Shown: positions 8,354 to 16,147, numbered from the stretch's first letter. The stretch is DNA of 64,000 nucleotides from an uncultured Collinsella sp. (GCA_900544065.1 UQTR01000002.1:13880-77879); one strand, 5' to 3'. Notes: generated from the sequence alone by a model not told the origin. Made by a program: numbers and translations.

Positions 8354-9178
8354 ATGAAGAATACTCAGCTGCTGCTGATTAACGATATGTGCGGCTACGG
8401 CAAGGTCGCGCTTTCCGCCATGCTGCCGGTGCTGTCGCACATGGGTTACCGTATCCACAATCTGCCGACGGCACTTGTGTCCGATACGCTCAACTATCCC
8501 AAGTTCTACATCCACGACACCACCGAGTACGTGCGCCAAAGCCTCGCTATCTGGGAGGAGCTCGGCTTTGAGTTCGACGCCATCTCGACCGGCTTTATCG
8601 TGACCGAGGAAGAGACGCGCATCATCTCGGACTTTTGCCATCGCCGTGCGCAAAAGGGCACCAAGGTGTTCGTCGACCCCATCATGGGCGACAACGGCAA
8701 GCTCTATGCGGGCGTGCCCGAGTCCACGATTGGCCTTATGCGGCATCTGTTGGAGTGCGCAGACTACGCGGTGCCCAACTATACCGAGGCGTGCCTGCTT
8801 ACCGATACGCCTATCGCCGAGCAAATTACGCCCGACGAGGCCCGCGCCCTTGTGGACGCCGTGCGTGAGCTGGGTGCCAAGTCTGTGGTCATTACGAGCG
8901 CCGTAGTCAATGGCACGAACGCGGTTATCGGTTACGACCATGTGGCGGGGGAGTACTTTACGATTCCCTTTGAGCTCATTCCGGTTTATTTCCCGGGCAC
9001 GGGCGACACGTTCTCGGCGGTGCTCGTCGGCCGCGCGATGGCCGGTTGGAGTCTGCAGCGCGCGACGGCCGATGCCATGCGTGTGGTGGCTGAGCTTATC
9101 GAGCGCAATGCCGACCAGGAGGACAAGTCGGCCGGCCTTCCCATCGAGGCCTGCCTGGATGTGATTGACCATGAGTAA
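8354..9178 (+). CDS. Pyridoxamine/pyridoxal kinase-like protein
   Basis: A 274-residue ribokinase-fold kinase of the PdxK/PdxY group, which phosphorylates vitamin B6 vitamers at the 5' position using ATP. The N-terminal NDMCGYGK segment and the strand FVDPIMGDNG are typical. The anion-hole/catalytic motif PGTGDTFSA (about residues 215-223) contains the base Asp. The related hydroxymethylpyrimidine kinases share this fold, so the exact substrate is inference. The ATG at 8354 follows AAGGGGGA. The stop overlaps the next gene's start by 8 bp (ATGAGTAA), so the two are co-translated. Confidence 0.85.
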   Translation: MKNTQLLLINDMCGYGKVALSAMLPVLSHMGYRIHNLPTALVSDTLNYPKFYIHDTTEYVRQSLAIWEELGFEFDAISTGFIVTEEETRIISDFCHRRAQKGTKVFVDPIMGDNGKLYAGVPESTIGLMRHLLECADYAVPNYTEACLLTDTPIAEQITPDEARALVDAVRELGAKSVVITSAVVNGTNAVIGYDHVAGEYFTIPFELIPVYFPGTGDTFSAVLVGRAMAGWSLQRATADAMRVVAELIERNADQEDKSAGLPIEACLDVIDHE

Positions 9179-9500
9179 TGCTGGCGAGGGCGGCGTCAAG
9201 CCTGCGGGCGAGAACAAGCCGCTCGGCGCTCCGCGTGGCAAGCGCCCGCGTATTCGCATTAGCTGCGTGGACCAGCTGGGGACGTGCCGCTGCCACCATG
9301 GTCACAAGCCCGGCGACGTCTTCGACTTCGACCGAGACCGCGGCAAGATGTGCGCCATGGCCTGCCATGTGGGCTTTCCCTATATCGATATCCTGCGCTA
9401 TGGCGGAACCGTGCCTGGCAACAAGCCCGGCACGGCAAAGTTCTGCTGTCCCGAGGTCGATACACTGAACGTTTGGCTTGCCGAGATCGTAGACGAGTAG
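9171..9500 (+). CDS. TIGR04076-like small Cys-rich protein
   Basis: A 109-residue protein of unknown function. It has the pattern of the TIGR04076 family: a Cys-rich stretch (CRCHHGHKPGDVFDF), then an MC...CHVGFPYIDILRYGG segment, then a final CCPEVD. The six or so cysteines suggest metal or cluster binding, but this is inference. The start is the ATG at 9171 that overlaps the kinase stop; a frame open to 9165 has no better signal. Translational coupling to a B6-type kinase suggests a shared process, though no role is established. Confidence 0.7.
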   Translation: MSNAGEGGVKPAGENKPLGAPRGKRPRIRISCVDQLGTCRCHHGHKPGDVFDFDRDRGKMCAMACHVGFPYIDILRYGGTVPGNKPGTAKFCCPEVDTLNVWLAEIVDE

Positions 9501-9508
9501 TCGGGCGC

Positions 9509-9541
9509 AATGTGACAAAGGGACAGCCCCTTTGCCACATT
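9509..9541. repeat. Palindromic repeat, AATGTGAC family
   Basis: AATGTGACAAAGGG pairs with CCCCTTTGCCACATT to give a 33-bp hairpin just after the TIGR04076-like gene. Close copies lie at 11055-11089 and 24753-24785, with a half copy near 31470. It is REP-like and may also act as a terminator. Confidence 0.75.
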
Positions 9542-9580
9542 CGCCGGTGGTGCCCCTTCTTTTACTTATAATCTCAAATC

Positions 9581-9663
9581 TCTGCATTTCATCCGATTTT
9601 AGGTTCTAAAAATTCTGCGTTTCATCGATAATCAAGCATATAAAACTTTGCATTTCATTCGAT
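9581..9663 (+). promoter_or_regulatory. Three direct repeats on an exact 33-bp period
   Basis: A motif close to TCTGCATTTCATCGAT starts at 9581, 9614 and 9647, exactly 33 bp apart, in an AT-rich stretch ending at the ATPase start. Equal spacing near three helical turns puts the sites on about the same DNA face, as for cooperative regulator binding. The third repeat reaches 9663, 20 bp before the chosen ATG. Confidence 0.65.
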
Positions 9664-9682
9664 GACGCTGAGGGGAGAGCCT

Positions 9683-11044
9683 ATGCTGCGTAGGAAAATA
9701 GCGGCAGAGCTGGAGCGTTGGCTGAAGTCTTCCGAGCAAAAGGCCTTGTTCATTACGGGTTCTCGCCAGATTGGCAAAAGCTATTCGATTCGCGCATTTG
9801 GCAAAGCCAACCATGCAACCTTCATCGAGCTTAACCTCATGGAAAACCGCCAGGCAAAAGATGCTCTTCTCGAGGCGCGGGATGCCGATGATTTCATCAG
9901 CAGGGTGACGCTTCTTTCGGGAAAGTCGATTGCACCAGGCAAAACGCTTGTGTTTATCGATGAGGTCCAGGAGGCCCCCGACATCATGACGATGGCAAAG
10001 TTCCTTGTTGAGGACGGGAGGTGCCGCTGGGCGTTTTCGGGGTCAATGCTCGGGACTCAGTTCAAGGGCGTCAGGTCCTATCCCGTGGGGTATGTTCACG
10101 AGCTTAGGATGTTCCCGCTCGATTTTGAGGAGTTTTGCTGGGCAATCGGGGTGAGCGAGGGGGCTCGCCAAACGATACGTGACGCGTGTATCAGCGAGAG
10201 GCCCGTTCCTGATTACATTCATGACGCGATGATGGCAAACTTCAGGACCTATACCGTTGTCGGCGGAATGCCGGAGGTCGTGCAGCGTTTCCTTGACACG
10301 CGGGGCGACCTTGCCTCTGTTCGTCAGCTGCAGTCAGAGCTCAACGAACAGTACCGGCGGGATATCTCCAAGTATGCAAGCGGGCGAGCCCTTCAGGTGC
10401 AGAGCATCTACGATCAGCTCCCTATTATGCTCGAGGGCGAAAACAAGCGCTTCGTGCTCAATTCCATTGACCCCAAGGCTCACTACGAGAAGTATCAGCG
10501 AGATTTTGTATGGCTTGTCGATGCCGGCGTTGCTCTCAAAGCCGATATCGTAACCGAGCCAAAATCGCCCCTGCTCAAGACGGCACGGCCATCGCAGTTC
10601 AAGCTATATCAATCGGATACGGGCATGTTGATGGCGCGCTACCCCGTTGGAGTCGCCCAAGCGGCGTATCTTGATAGCAAAGAGCCCAATCTGGGCGGCA
10701 TTTACGAAAACGTGGTGGCCCAGCAGCTGGCTGCCCAAAATCGCCAGCTTTACTACTATCAGACAAAAAAGCGCGGTGAAGTGGACTTTGTGGTCGATGG
10801 ACCGGATGGGACGGCTGTTCCGATCGAGGTTAAATCGGGCTCCTATTACCACGCGCACGCTGCGCTCGGTCATGTGCTTGATACGGCTGAATATGGCGTA
10901 AGGCTCGGGATTGTTTTCTCGAGAGGCAACGTTGAGCGCAACGGAGCGGTTCTCTATTTGCCGCTATATGCGACCTGGGCCCTTTCGGATGTTTTGGGCG
11001 ACTCCTGCGCCGAGGGGATAAAGCTGGAGGTCAAGCCGGTCTAG
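9683..11044 (+). CDS. AAA ATPase with DUF4143 domain
   Basis: A 453-residue ATP-binding protein of the AAA_14 + DUF4143 type common in gut bacteria and archaea. The function is not established; these proteins are suspected nuclease-linked ATPases. Walker A is GSRQIGKS near residue 27, and Walker B is LVFIDEVQEA. The C-terminal DUF4143 region ends in a PD-(D/E)xK-like signature (EVDFVVD ... VPIEVKSG). The start is the ATG at 9683, preceded by GAGGGGAG; the ATG at 9662 lies inside a 33-bp repeat and lacks a ribosome site. It stands alone and is bracketed by matching palindromic repeats at 9509 and 11055, suggesting a mobile cassette or a shared terminator type. Confidence 0.85.
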   Translation: MLRRKIAAELERWLKSSEQKALFITGSRQIGKSYSIRAFGKANHATFIELNLMENRQAKDALLEARDADDFISRVTLLSGKSIAPGKTLVFIDEVQEAPDIMTMAKFLVEDGRCRWAFSGSMLGTQFKGVRSYPVGYVHELRMFPLDFEEFCWAIGVSEGARQTIRDACISERPVPDYIHDAMMANFRTYTVVGGMPEVVQRFLDTRGDLASVRQLQSELNEQYRRDISKYASGRALQVQSIYDQLPIMLEGENKRFVLNSIDPKAHYEKYQRDFVWLVDAGVALKADIVTEPKSPLLKTARPSQFKLYQSDTGMLMARYPVGVAQAAYLDSKEPNLGGIYENVVAQQLAAQNRQLYYYQTKKRGEVDFVVDGPDGTAVPIEVKSGSYYHAHAALGHVLDTAEYGVRLGIVFSRGNVERNGAVLYLPLYATWALSDVLGDSCAEGIKLEVKPV

Positions 11045-11054
11045 GGCCAGTCCC

Positions 11055-11089
11055 GAATGTGACAAAGGGGCAGTCTCTTTGTCACATTC
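11055..11089. repeat. Palindromic repeat, AATGTGAC family
   Basis: GAATGTGACAAAG pairs with CTTTGTCACATTC, 10 bp after the ATPase stop. It matches the copies at 9509 and 24753 and may act as a bidirectional terminator between convergent genes. Confidence 0.75.
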
Positions 11090-11139
11090 ATGAGCGTGGA
11101 TTTTCTCCCGTTTAGGGCGCGGTTCGTGCGCCCACGAAC

Positions 11140-11586
11140 CTACAGCTGCTCGAGCATGGCCGTGCAGCCGGCGAGCACGTCGCGGTAGGTGGCATCGAAA
11201 TTGCCGGTGTACCAGGGATCGGCCACGTCGCCGGGGCGCTCGGTCCAATCGAGCAAGCGCGTAATCTTGCCGTCGGGGTCGTCGCCAAAGATGCGACGCA
11301 GGCCGCGCGCGTTCTCAGCATCCATATAGACAATGTGATCCCAGTCGCCATACTCCGCGCGGCGCACCTGGCGCGCGCGGTGGGCAACGACGGGAATCCC
11401 GACTTCGCGCAGCTTGGCGACCGTGCCATGATGCGGCGGGTTGCCGATCTCCTCGGTTGAGGTCGCTGCGGAATCGATGACAAACTCCGCCTCGCGCCCA
11501 GCGCAGCGCACGAGCTCGGTAAGCACTGACTCAGCCATCGTCGAGCGACAGATATTCCCATGACAGACAAATAGGATTTTGCGCAT
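11140..11586 (-). CDS. Low-molecular-weight protein-tyrosine phosphatase, 5' end supplied by an integrated element
   Basis: A 148-residue cytoplasmic phosphatase. The P-loop CHGNICRS (Cys8, Arg14) and the general acid in DPWYTG (about residues 121-126) are intact, so it should be active on phosphotyrosine or, in some homologues, phosphoarginine. The gene's first 10 or so codons (MRKILFVCHGN) lie on the element side of the attachment core at 11555-11567. The displaced original start (MQRVLFICHGNIC) lies 7.5 kb away at 19135. The element thus restores a full reading frame with its own ATG, a ribosome site (AGAGG) and possibly a promoter. Confidence 0.93.
   Translation of the reverse strand: MRKILFVCHGNICRSTMAESVLTELVRCAGREAEFVIDSAATSTEEIGNPPHHGTVAKLREVGIPVVAHRARQVRRAEYGDWDHIVYMDAENARGLRRIFGDDPDGKITRLLDWTERPGDVADPWYTGNFDATYRDVLAGCTAMLEQL
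11555..11567. other. attL core inside the phosphatase P-loop codons
   Basis: TTCCCATGACAGA is identical to 19104-19116. On the minus strand it encodes the CHGN part of the P-loop. Similarity extends beyond the core on both sides (CAGAT upstream, AAA downstream). Confidence 0.85.
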
Positions 11587-11621
11587 TGGCTAAAACCTCT
11601 CGAATATCAGAGTTTTCGCAG

Positions 11622-11652
11622 ATAATCGCACTGCTTTTTGATCCCTCGTCAA
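11622..11652 (-). promoter_or_regulatory. Candidate element-borne promoter for the phosphatase
   Basis: On the minus strand TTGACG (11652-11647) is followed, 19 bp later, by GATTAT (11627-11622), 36 bp upstream of the phosphatase ATG. It lies within the element, so it could replace the promoter lost by integration. The spacing is slightly long. Confidence 0.4.
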
Positions 11653-11704
11653 GGACAGAATATCAAATTGATTCATAAATGAGCGGATTATTCTTCTTTC
11701 CAGC

Positions 11705-11741
11705 GTCGTAAGAATTGTCGTAAAGAACGAGGGTTTACGAC
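11705..11741. other. Integrase arm-type repeats, left end
   Basis: GTCGTAAG at 11705 and GTCGTAAA at 11717, plus an inverted copy TTTACGAC at 11734, lie between the integrase stop and attL. The same octamers recur at 19025 and 19036 near attR, as expected for arm sites bound by the integrase N-terminal domain. Confidence 0.6.
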
Positions 11742-11747
11742 TTGTTG

Positions 11748-12953
11748 TCACAATGTTGACCGTCCTTTGCATCCAATTTTCAGCATATCCTCTCTGACGT
11801 CGTCGAAATCAAGATGGGTGTATGTGTTAAAAGTCACGTTGATGTCGGAGTGGCCCATGATGCATTTTAGCTTCGCAGGGTTCATTCCCCTGCGTGCCAT
11901 CTTCGAGCAGAAGGTATGTCGGCAGACATGTGGTGTGATTTTGGGAAGCTCATCCTTGTAGATGCGATTATGTTTCTCTATCGCGTGGTGGAAGTACTTC
12001 TCCCAGTGCAGGGCAACACGCGGCATCTCGTTTTTATCAAGAAACAGAAAACCGCTAACACCGTCAACGACCGGCTCACTCGAAGGCTTTAGACGTTGCG
12101 CAAGGATACTCCTGAAACACTCTGTCACGGCTTGAGTCATGGGAACATAGCGGATCCCGCTCTCCGTCTTGGGACGTTCGATGTAGTATCGCATGTTGCT
12201 GGTCCGCTGAAGTTGCTTGTTTACCCGAATGCTTCCGTTTTTGAAATCAAGGTCTTCGACGGTAAGACCGCAGAATTCAGAAATGCGCAGGCCCGTATTT
12301 AGAAGGATGTAGATGGCGTCACGATAGCGGTGAAAGTGTTCATCGCCCTCCACGAAAGCAAGAAATCTGCGTTCTTGGTTAGTGGCCAAGGCCTTGCGTG
12401 TAACCATGTTGTTTGTCAGTATCGTTGCGAGCTCGAAATAGAAGGGATTTCGGCGAATCAGGCTGTTCTCCTCTGCCAGTTGAAACGCCGGTCTCAGAAC
12501 ACCACGGATGCTATGGATTGTGCTATAGCGCTTGCCGTGGATTTTTTGCAGGTTGATGAGCCATTCCTTGGCATCAAGGGAGGTGACACCGCATATTCGT
12601 CGCGAGCCGAATTCATCTGTAGCAAGAAAATTGAGGATTGTCTTGTAGGCGGCTCGAGTGGATTGTTTCACGGCAGTCTTTGTTTCAGTGTAACGAGATG
12701 CGAGTTCGTAGACTGTCATATTGTTCGGCGCGACCTTATCAAGCAGATCGCGCTGGATCTCATGCTCCAACGCGCGCAAGCACGGACTGGCTTTCTTCCC
12801 CTTCGGAGTTAGATCATGAGTTGTCAAGGTCCACGAGTAGACGCTCCGCGTTTTACCTCTTGCATCCACATACTTGAAGCAGTAACGGCCGTTTTTTCTC
12901 TGGCTTTCCCCGCGTCTGAGGATTCGCCCTTTGCTGTCTTTTCTCACAGTCAC
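11748..12953 (-). CDS. Tyrosine site-specific integrase
   Basis: A 401-residue tyrosine recombinase that catalyses integration and excision of the surrounding element. Catalytic residues are complete: Arg223 (NTGLRISE), Lys262 region, His342 and Arg345 (HVCRHTF), His368 (GHSD) and the nucleophile Tyr378 (NTYTHL). The N-terminal 70 residues resemble the Tn916-type arm-binding domain, followed by a core-binding SAM-like domain (about 78-175). The GTG start at 12953 is preceded by AAGGAG. The gene is the last of the element's operon and lies next to attL, the usual place. The target is inferred to be the phosphatase P-loop codons. Confidence 0.95.
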   Translation of the reverse strand: MTVRKDSKGRILRRGESQRKNGRYCFKYVDARGKTRSVYSWTLTTHDLTPKGKKASPCLRALEHEIQRDLLDKVAPNNMTVYELASRYTETKTAVKQSTRAAYKTILNFLATDEFGSRRICGVTSLDAKEWLINLQKIHGKRYSTIHSIRGVLRPAFQLAEENSLIRRNPFYFELATILTNNMVTRKALATNQERRFLAFVEGDEHFHRYRDAIYILLNTGLRISEFCGLTVEDLDFKNGSIRVNKQLQRTSNMRYYIERPKTESGIRYVPMTQAVTECFRSILAQRLKPSSEPVVDGVSGFLFLDKNEMPRVALHWEKYFHHAIEKHNRIYKDELPKITPHVCRHTFCSKMARRGMNPAKLKCIMGHSDINVTFNTYTHLDFDDVREDMLKIGCKGRSTL

Positions 12954-12981
12954 TAGCAGGCTCCTTCCTGTTCAGAAAAGA

Positions 12982-13017
12982 GCCCCGATGCGATATTTCA
13001 AGATTATCGCACGGGGC
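12982..13017 (-). terminator. Hairpin between rep and the integrase gene
   Basis: GCCCCGATGCGATA pairs with TATCGCACGGGGC in the 72-bp gap between the Rep helicase part and the integrase. On the minus strand it is followed by a short T-rich run, so it could limit read-through into int. Confidence 0.55.
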
Positions 13018-13025
13018 CCGATTGG

Positions 13026-13634
13026 TTAAGCTGTCAAGTGCGAAACGGTGTCGAGAAGCTCTTTATAAAGAGCGTTGGCGCAGGACGAGGGGGCGAGTCC
13101 TCGCGCATAACTCGAATATGGGTTTGTACGAGAGGAACCTTCGACCGGCCAGTATCCGTCGAGATCGTGCCTAAACTCAGAGAGACAGATCTCCCTCGTC
13201 TGCATCTCCGCAACGACGGAGAGGCGCCTCTCAAGTTGACCAAATCCGTCGACATCGTTTTGCGGACGATAAGTCGCGGATCGGCGCATCTGTTCTCCAT
13301 AGAATTCCAAAGGGCTGTAGGGCGTCGTGACGATTACGAGATCGGCGGCTATCGCTTTGTCGGAATATCGGGACGGTGCCATCACCTCATGCTCCATCGC
13401 ATAGGGATCCGTGATGCGAAGCAGGTCGGCGTAGGGGATGGATGAGGGACGAAGTTCGTCAAGAATCACCGTGTGCTTGCCCTCATACCCCTGAAAGATG
13501 TCTCTCGTAGATCCAGAGACGAAGAACGGTTCGCCCTTCCGCTTCGCATAGAGCTTTGCGAGGGTGGACTTCCCCGTTCCAGCAGGCCCGAAGATCCAAA
13601 CTGATTCCACCCTTCTTTCGCCCTTGAGCATCAA
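13026..13634 (-). CDS. Rep protein, SF3 helicase part (after the amber codon)
   Basis: The C-terminal part of a rolling-circle Rep protein. It has the superfamily 3 helicase Walker A (GPAGTGKST, residues 16-24 of this segment) and Walker B (TVILDE), as in CRESS-type plasmid and virus Reps. It is in the same frame as the upstream nuclease part. The only barrier is one TAG at 13695-13697, and the 20 codons after it are open and protein-like (RQIEDVYARRLQ...). Without the TAG the protein would span 14216-13026 (about 396 residues). A TTG at 13634 or an ATG at 13631 could restart translation, but the ribosome site is weak. Confidence 0.75.
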   Translation of the reverse strand: MMLKGERRVESVWIFGPAGTGKSTLAKLYAKRKGEPFFVSGSTRDIFQGYEGKHTVILDELRPSSIPYADLLRITDPYAMEHEVMAPSRYSDKAIAADLVIVTTPYSPLEFYGEQMRRSATYRPQNDVDGFGQLERRLSVVAEMQTREICLSEFRHDLDGYWPVEGSSRTNPYSSYARGLAPSSCANALYKELLDTVSHLTA

Positions 13635-13694
13635 CCCCCGCCATTCCCGGGCCTGAACCTGAAGGCGGCGTGCATAAACGTCTTCGATCTGACG

Positions 13695-14216
13695 CTATGT
13701 CCGGGCATATTCGGATCCGGAGAGCTGAGAGATCAAGGACTCCTTGTCGATACGACCTTCGAGAAGGTCATCGAGAAGGACTTTGATGCTGCTATGGGAC
13801 CTCGTTCGAGCAACGCGCGACTCAATAGAAGCAAGTAGCGCTGGGTAATCGAAATTGGAGCGCACGATTTTGGGGTCGTACTGATGCTTGGATCGTGCGC
13901 CATCCGTTCTGTGGCACAGGTAGGAAAAACCGTTTTCCACACCTGCCTTCCAAGCCTCGATGCGCTCAGGTTTATCTCCAAGGAGCTTCGCGATGCTATT
14001 GAGCGAGCGCGGATTCTGGAACTCCATCATCACGTGAAGATGCGCGGCTGCCGGACGTCCCGCGTCCGTCGTGTCGCTGTCGTGCACGATGCCCGCATAG
14101 CGCTTCGGGGCGAGTGTTTCGATTCTTCGGTACATTTCGTCCACAAGACGGGGCAGGTGATCGAGCTGCTGCTCGTACATCATCGCGCGGGTCTTCATGG
14201 GCAGAGAATTGGTCAT
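13695..14216 (-). CDS. Rep protein, HUH endonuclease part (ends at amber codon)
   Basis: The N-terminal nuclease part of a Rep_2-like rolling-circle initiator. The metal-binding HUH motif reads HLH at residues 59-61 (AAHLHVMMEF). The nicking tyrosine is Tyr99 in YLCHRTDGA, followed by the usual KHQYDP. Such proteins nick the plus strand at an origin hairpin and stay covalently attached. The frame ends in TAG at 13695 and then continues without a shift into the SF3 helicase domain. Either a nonsense mutation has split the gene or two polypeptides act together. The ATG at 14216 follows AAAGGA. Two strong hairpins lie just upstream and are origin candidates. Confidence 0.8.
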   Translation of the reverse strand: MTNSLPMKTRAMMYEQQLDHLPRLVDEMYRRIETLAPKRYAGIVHDSDTTDAGRPAAAHLHVMMEFQNPRSLNSIAKLLGDKPERIEAWKAGVENGFSYLCHRTDGARSKHQYDPKIVRSNFDYPALLASIESRVARTRSHSSIKVLLDDLLEGRIDKESLISQLSGSEYART

Positions 14217-14277
14217 GGTTCCGAGTCCTTTCTCGTAAATGAGCTATTTCGGGACGATTTTGGAACGCGCCCGAGGG

Positions 14278-14379
14278 TGCGCCTTGGGATAACAAGCTCC
14301 CCAAGGCGCATAAATGAGCAGAATTTCAAGTAATGGAACAATCGACGGGGTCCGCTTTTGCTGCGCGAAGCGGACCCCG
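14278..14379. other. Tandem hairpins upstream of rep, candidate origin
   Basis: Two strong hairpins lie between the FtsK-like gene and rep. The first pairs TGCGCCTTGGG (14278-14288) with CCCAAGGCGCA (14300-14310). The second pairs CGGGGTCCGCTT (14346-14357) with AAGCGGACCCCG (14368-14379). The second is probably a terminator for the translocase gene. The first, with an 11-base loop and 62 bp upstream of the HUH nuclease start, fits a nicking site. Confidence 0.5.
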
Positions 14380-14385
14380 CGGTGG

Positions 14386-15777
14386 TTATTCTCTGAAGTA
14401 CAGGTCAAGGAGCCGCCCAAGCTCGCGGTACACGGGGAAGTCCATGATCGGAAAATGCACAAAGCCGATGCGGTCGTGCGCCCCGTCCGTACTGCTGAAC
14501 CAAGCGTCGCCCGGGGAGAAGGTGCGAGGTGCACCGAGGTCGAGCAGGCGTTCCGCGCCCCATATGAGCCGCGCCTCGGGAAGCGTCGGCTTGAAGAGGA
14601 CGCGGGTGCTGCACGCCGAGCGCAGCATCGACGGCAAGCCCCCCTCCTCAACAGACGCCTCGGCGATCGAGATGATGGCGTAGCAGCCCGCGCTCGCCCC
14701 CATCGTTACGATGCGCTTCACCAGCCCATCAAACGTCGCGAGGCAGTAATCGGGGTCCTCCTTGCTCGCGCGCTTGGGAAACAGCGTGCGGAGTGCCACG
14801 TACTCATCCATGAAGAGAAGCGAAACGTGAAGCCCCGCATCCCACCAGTGCACGGCGTCTCCCGTCTCTGTCGACCTGTCGTTGAGGAAGCCCTGTCGCT
14901 CTTTGATGCTGTCGGCGAACCGTGATAACGCAGACAGGATTGCGCGAGCGTCCCCGTCAGCATTCAGTGAAACCACGCGAGGAAGTCGGGAGAGCTCGGC
15001 CTGCTTGGGGTCTATGATGAGGACTTGCGATCCGTGTCCGTCAGGACCAGCCAACAGGGCTTGGAGCAAGAGGGCGATCACGCCCGTGGTCTTTCCAGCG
15101 ATGAGCATGGAACCGGAGGTGCGGAGGTCGATGCTCGTGCCGTTTTGAACGCGGAATTCGTAGGCGTTCGCCGGGCACAAATCCTCGACACGCGATGCCT
15201 TGATCTCTCGATGCAACGTCACATCTTCAAGGAAGAAGGTCACTTGATTGCATGCGACGTCTGCTTCGGCAAGTACGACGGCGTAGCGGGAGAACCTTCC
15301 GCGAAGTCGGGAGCTAATGCTAGGTCCCATCTTCGATATTTCTTCTGCCGTTGAGGATGAGGTTGAGATGGCGAGCTCGAACTGTCCAGGAGCCGTCTCT
15401 TTGCAAGAGATGTCGGGAAGAAGCTCGCCTTCTCGCAGGTGTAGAGGATTCCCGTAACGTGGATCAAAGAGCCCCTTCCTAATGCGTGCATGCAACCGTG
15501 TTGATTCAGATAGCATGACGTAATGTGTGATCCCTCCCGCAAACAACATGGTCCCAGCGAGGCTAAGAGTGGCCGCTGCGGAGGTAAGGTTGCCGCCAAA
15601 CGCCATCACCGTACTGGGCTCTATGGCGATGGGCGCAAGAATGGTGTTCACGAATAGCCCGATGCAATAAACGCACGCGGCGACCGCAAATAAAGCGACC
15701 CCCAGCACACAAAGCTTTGCGCTGGGGGTCGAATACACGATCGCCGGTGCGCCACTGGAGTAACGCACCACAATCAC
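14386..15777 (-). CDS. FtsK/TcpA-like DNA translocase of the element
   Basis: A 463-residue membrane ATPase predicted to pump element DNA during transfer. Two or three hydrophobic segments lie in the first 90 residues, and a RecA-like ATPase domain follows (about 190-440). The FtsK-type DPK motif (LIIDPKQAEL) and Walker B (LLFMDEYVAL) are clear. The Walker A is degenerate: SMLIAGKTTG has Ser where the first Gly is expected, so ATP binding may be altered or the sequence diverged. The start is a GTG at 15777 directly abutting the previous stop. Its position in the operon ahead of rep and int matches FtsK-like genes of Tn916-like and actinobacterial elements. Confidence 0.75.
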   Translation of the reverse strand: MIVVRYSSGAPAIVYSTPSAKLCVLGVALFAVAACVYCIGLFVNTILAPIAIEPSTVMAFGGNLTSAAATLSLAGTMLFAGGITHYVMLSESTRLHARIRKGLFDPRYGNPLHLREGELLPDISCKETAPGQFELAISTSSSTAEEISKMGPSISSRLRGRFSRYAVVLAEADVACNQVTFFLEDVTLHREIKASRVEDLCPANAYEFRVQNGTSIDLRTSGSMLIAGKTTGVIALLLQALLAGPDGHGSQVLIIDPKQAELSRLPRVVSLNADGDARAILSALSRFADSIKERQGFLNDRSTETGDAVHWWDAGLHVSLLFMDEYVALRTLFPKRASKEDPDYCLATFDGLVKRIVTMGASAGCYAIISIAEASVEEGGLPSMLRSACSTRVLFKPTLPEARLIWGAERLLDLGAPRTFSPGDAWFSSTDGAHDRIGFVHFPIMDFPVYRELGRLLDLYFRE

Positions 15778-15996
15778 CTAGCCCTTCGCGGGGATGACGG
15801 TAATGCCGTCCGCCGTGATGGACAACTGGTTGCGATAATCACCGTAAACCTTTGCGACCACGCCGGTGGGAATGACGTGCTGATTGACGGGAATCTCGAT
15901 ATCGTTCGAAACCTTGATGGAAAGCTTCTCGAAACGATTGCTGACCACCTCGCCTTCGTTTTGGTGATACTGCGTGTTATCGGTTGTGATCACCAC
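15778..15996 (-). CDS. Small hypothetical protein of the element
   Basis: A 72-residue protein with no recognised domain and an alternating beta-like pattern (KLSIKVSNDIEIPV ... QLSITADGITVIPAKG). It may be an SHOCT-free element accessory or a small beta-barrel, but I cannot assign a function. Its stop directly abuts the translocase GTG, so the two are co-translated. The GTG start at 15996 has a weak ribosome site. The same frame is open upstream only to a TAA at 16030. Confidence 0.55.
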   Translation of the reverse strand: MVITTDNTQYHQNEGEVVSNRFEKLSIKVSNDIEIPVNQHVIPTGVVAKVYGDYRNQLSITADGITVIPAKG

Positions 15997-16029
15997 GTCG
16001 ATCTTGGTGCCGCGATGCTCTTTGGTGTT

Positions 16030-16125
16030 TTAATCAACCCATTTACCACCTCCGACACAAAGGAAACGCTTGCCTTTCGCAAAAGCTTCCCAATCGAACT
16101 TCATAAACTGATTCAATTTCCTCAT
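16030..16125 (-). CDS. 31-residue small protein of the element
   Basis: A very short gene, starting MRKLNQFMKFDW and ending GGGKWVD, with a strong ribosome site GAGAGGAG seven bases before the ATG at 16125. Tight placement between the 107-residue and 72-residue genes supports its reality. The function is unknown; the sequence is basic and aromatic. Confidence 0.5.
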   Translation of the reverse strand: MRKLNQFMKFDWEAFAKGKRFLCVGGGKWVD

Positions 16126-16147
16126 ACTCGAACTCCTCTCAATCCAA

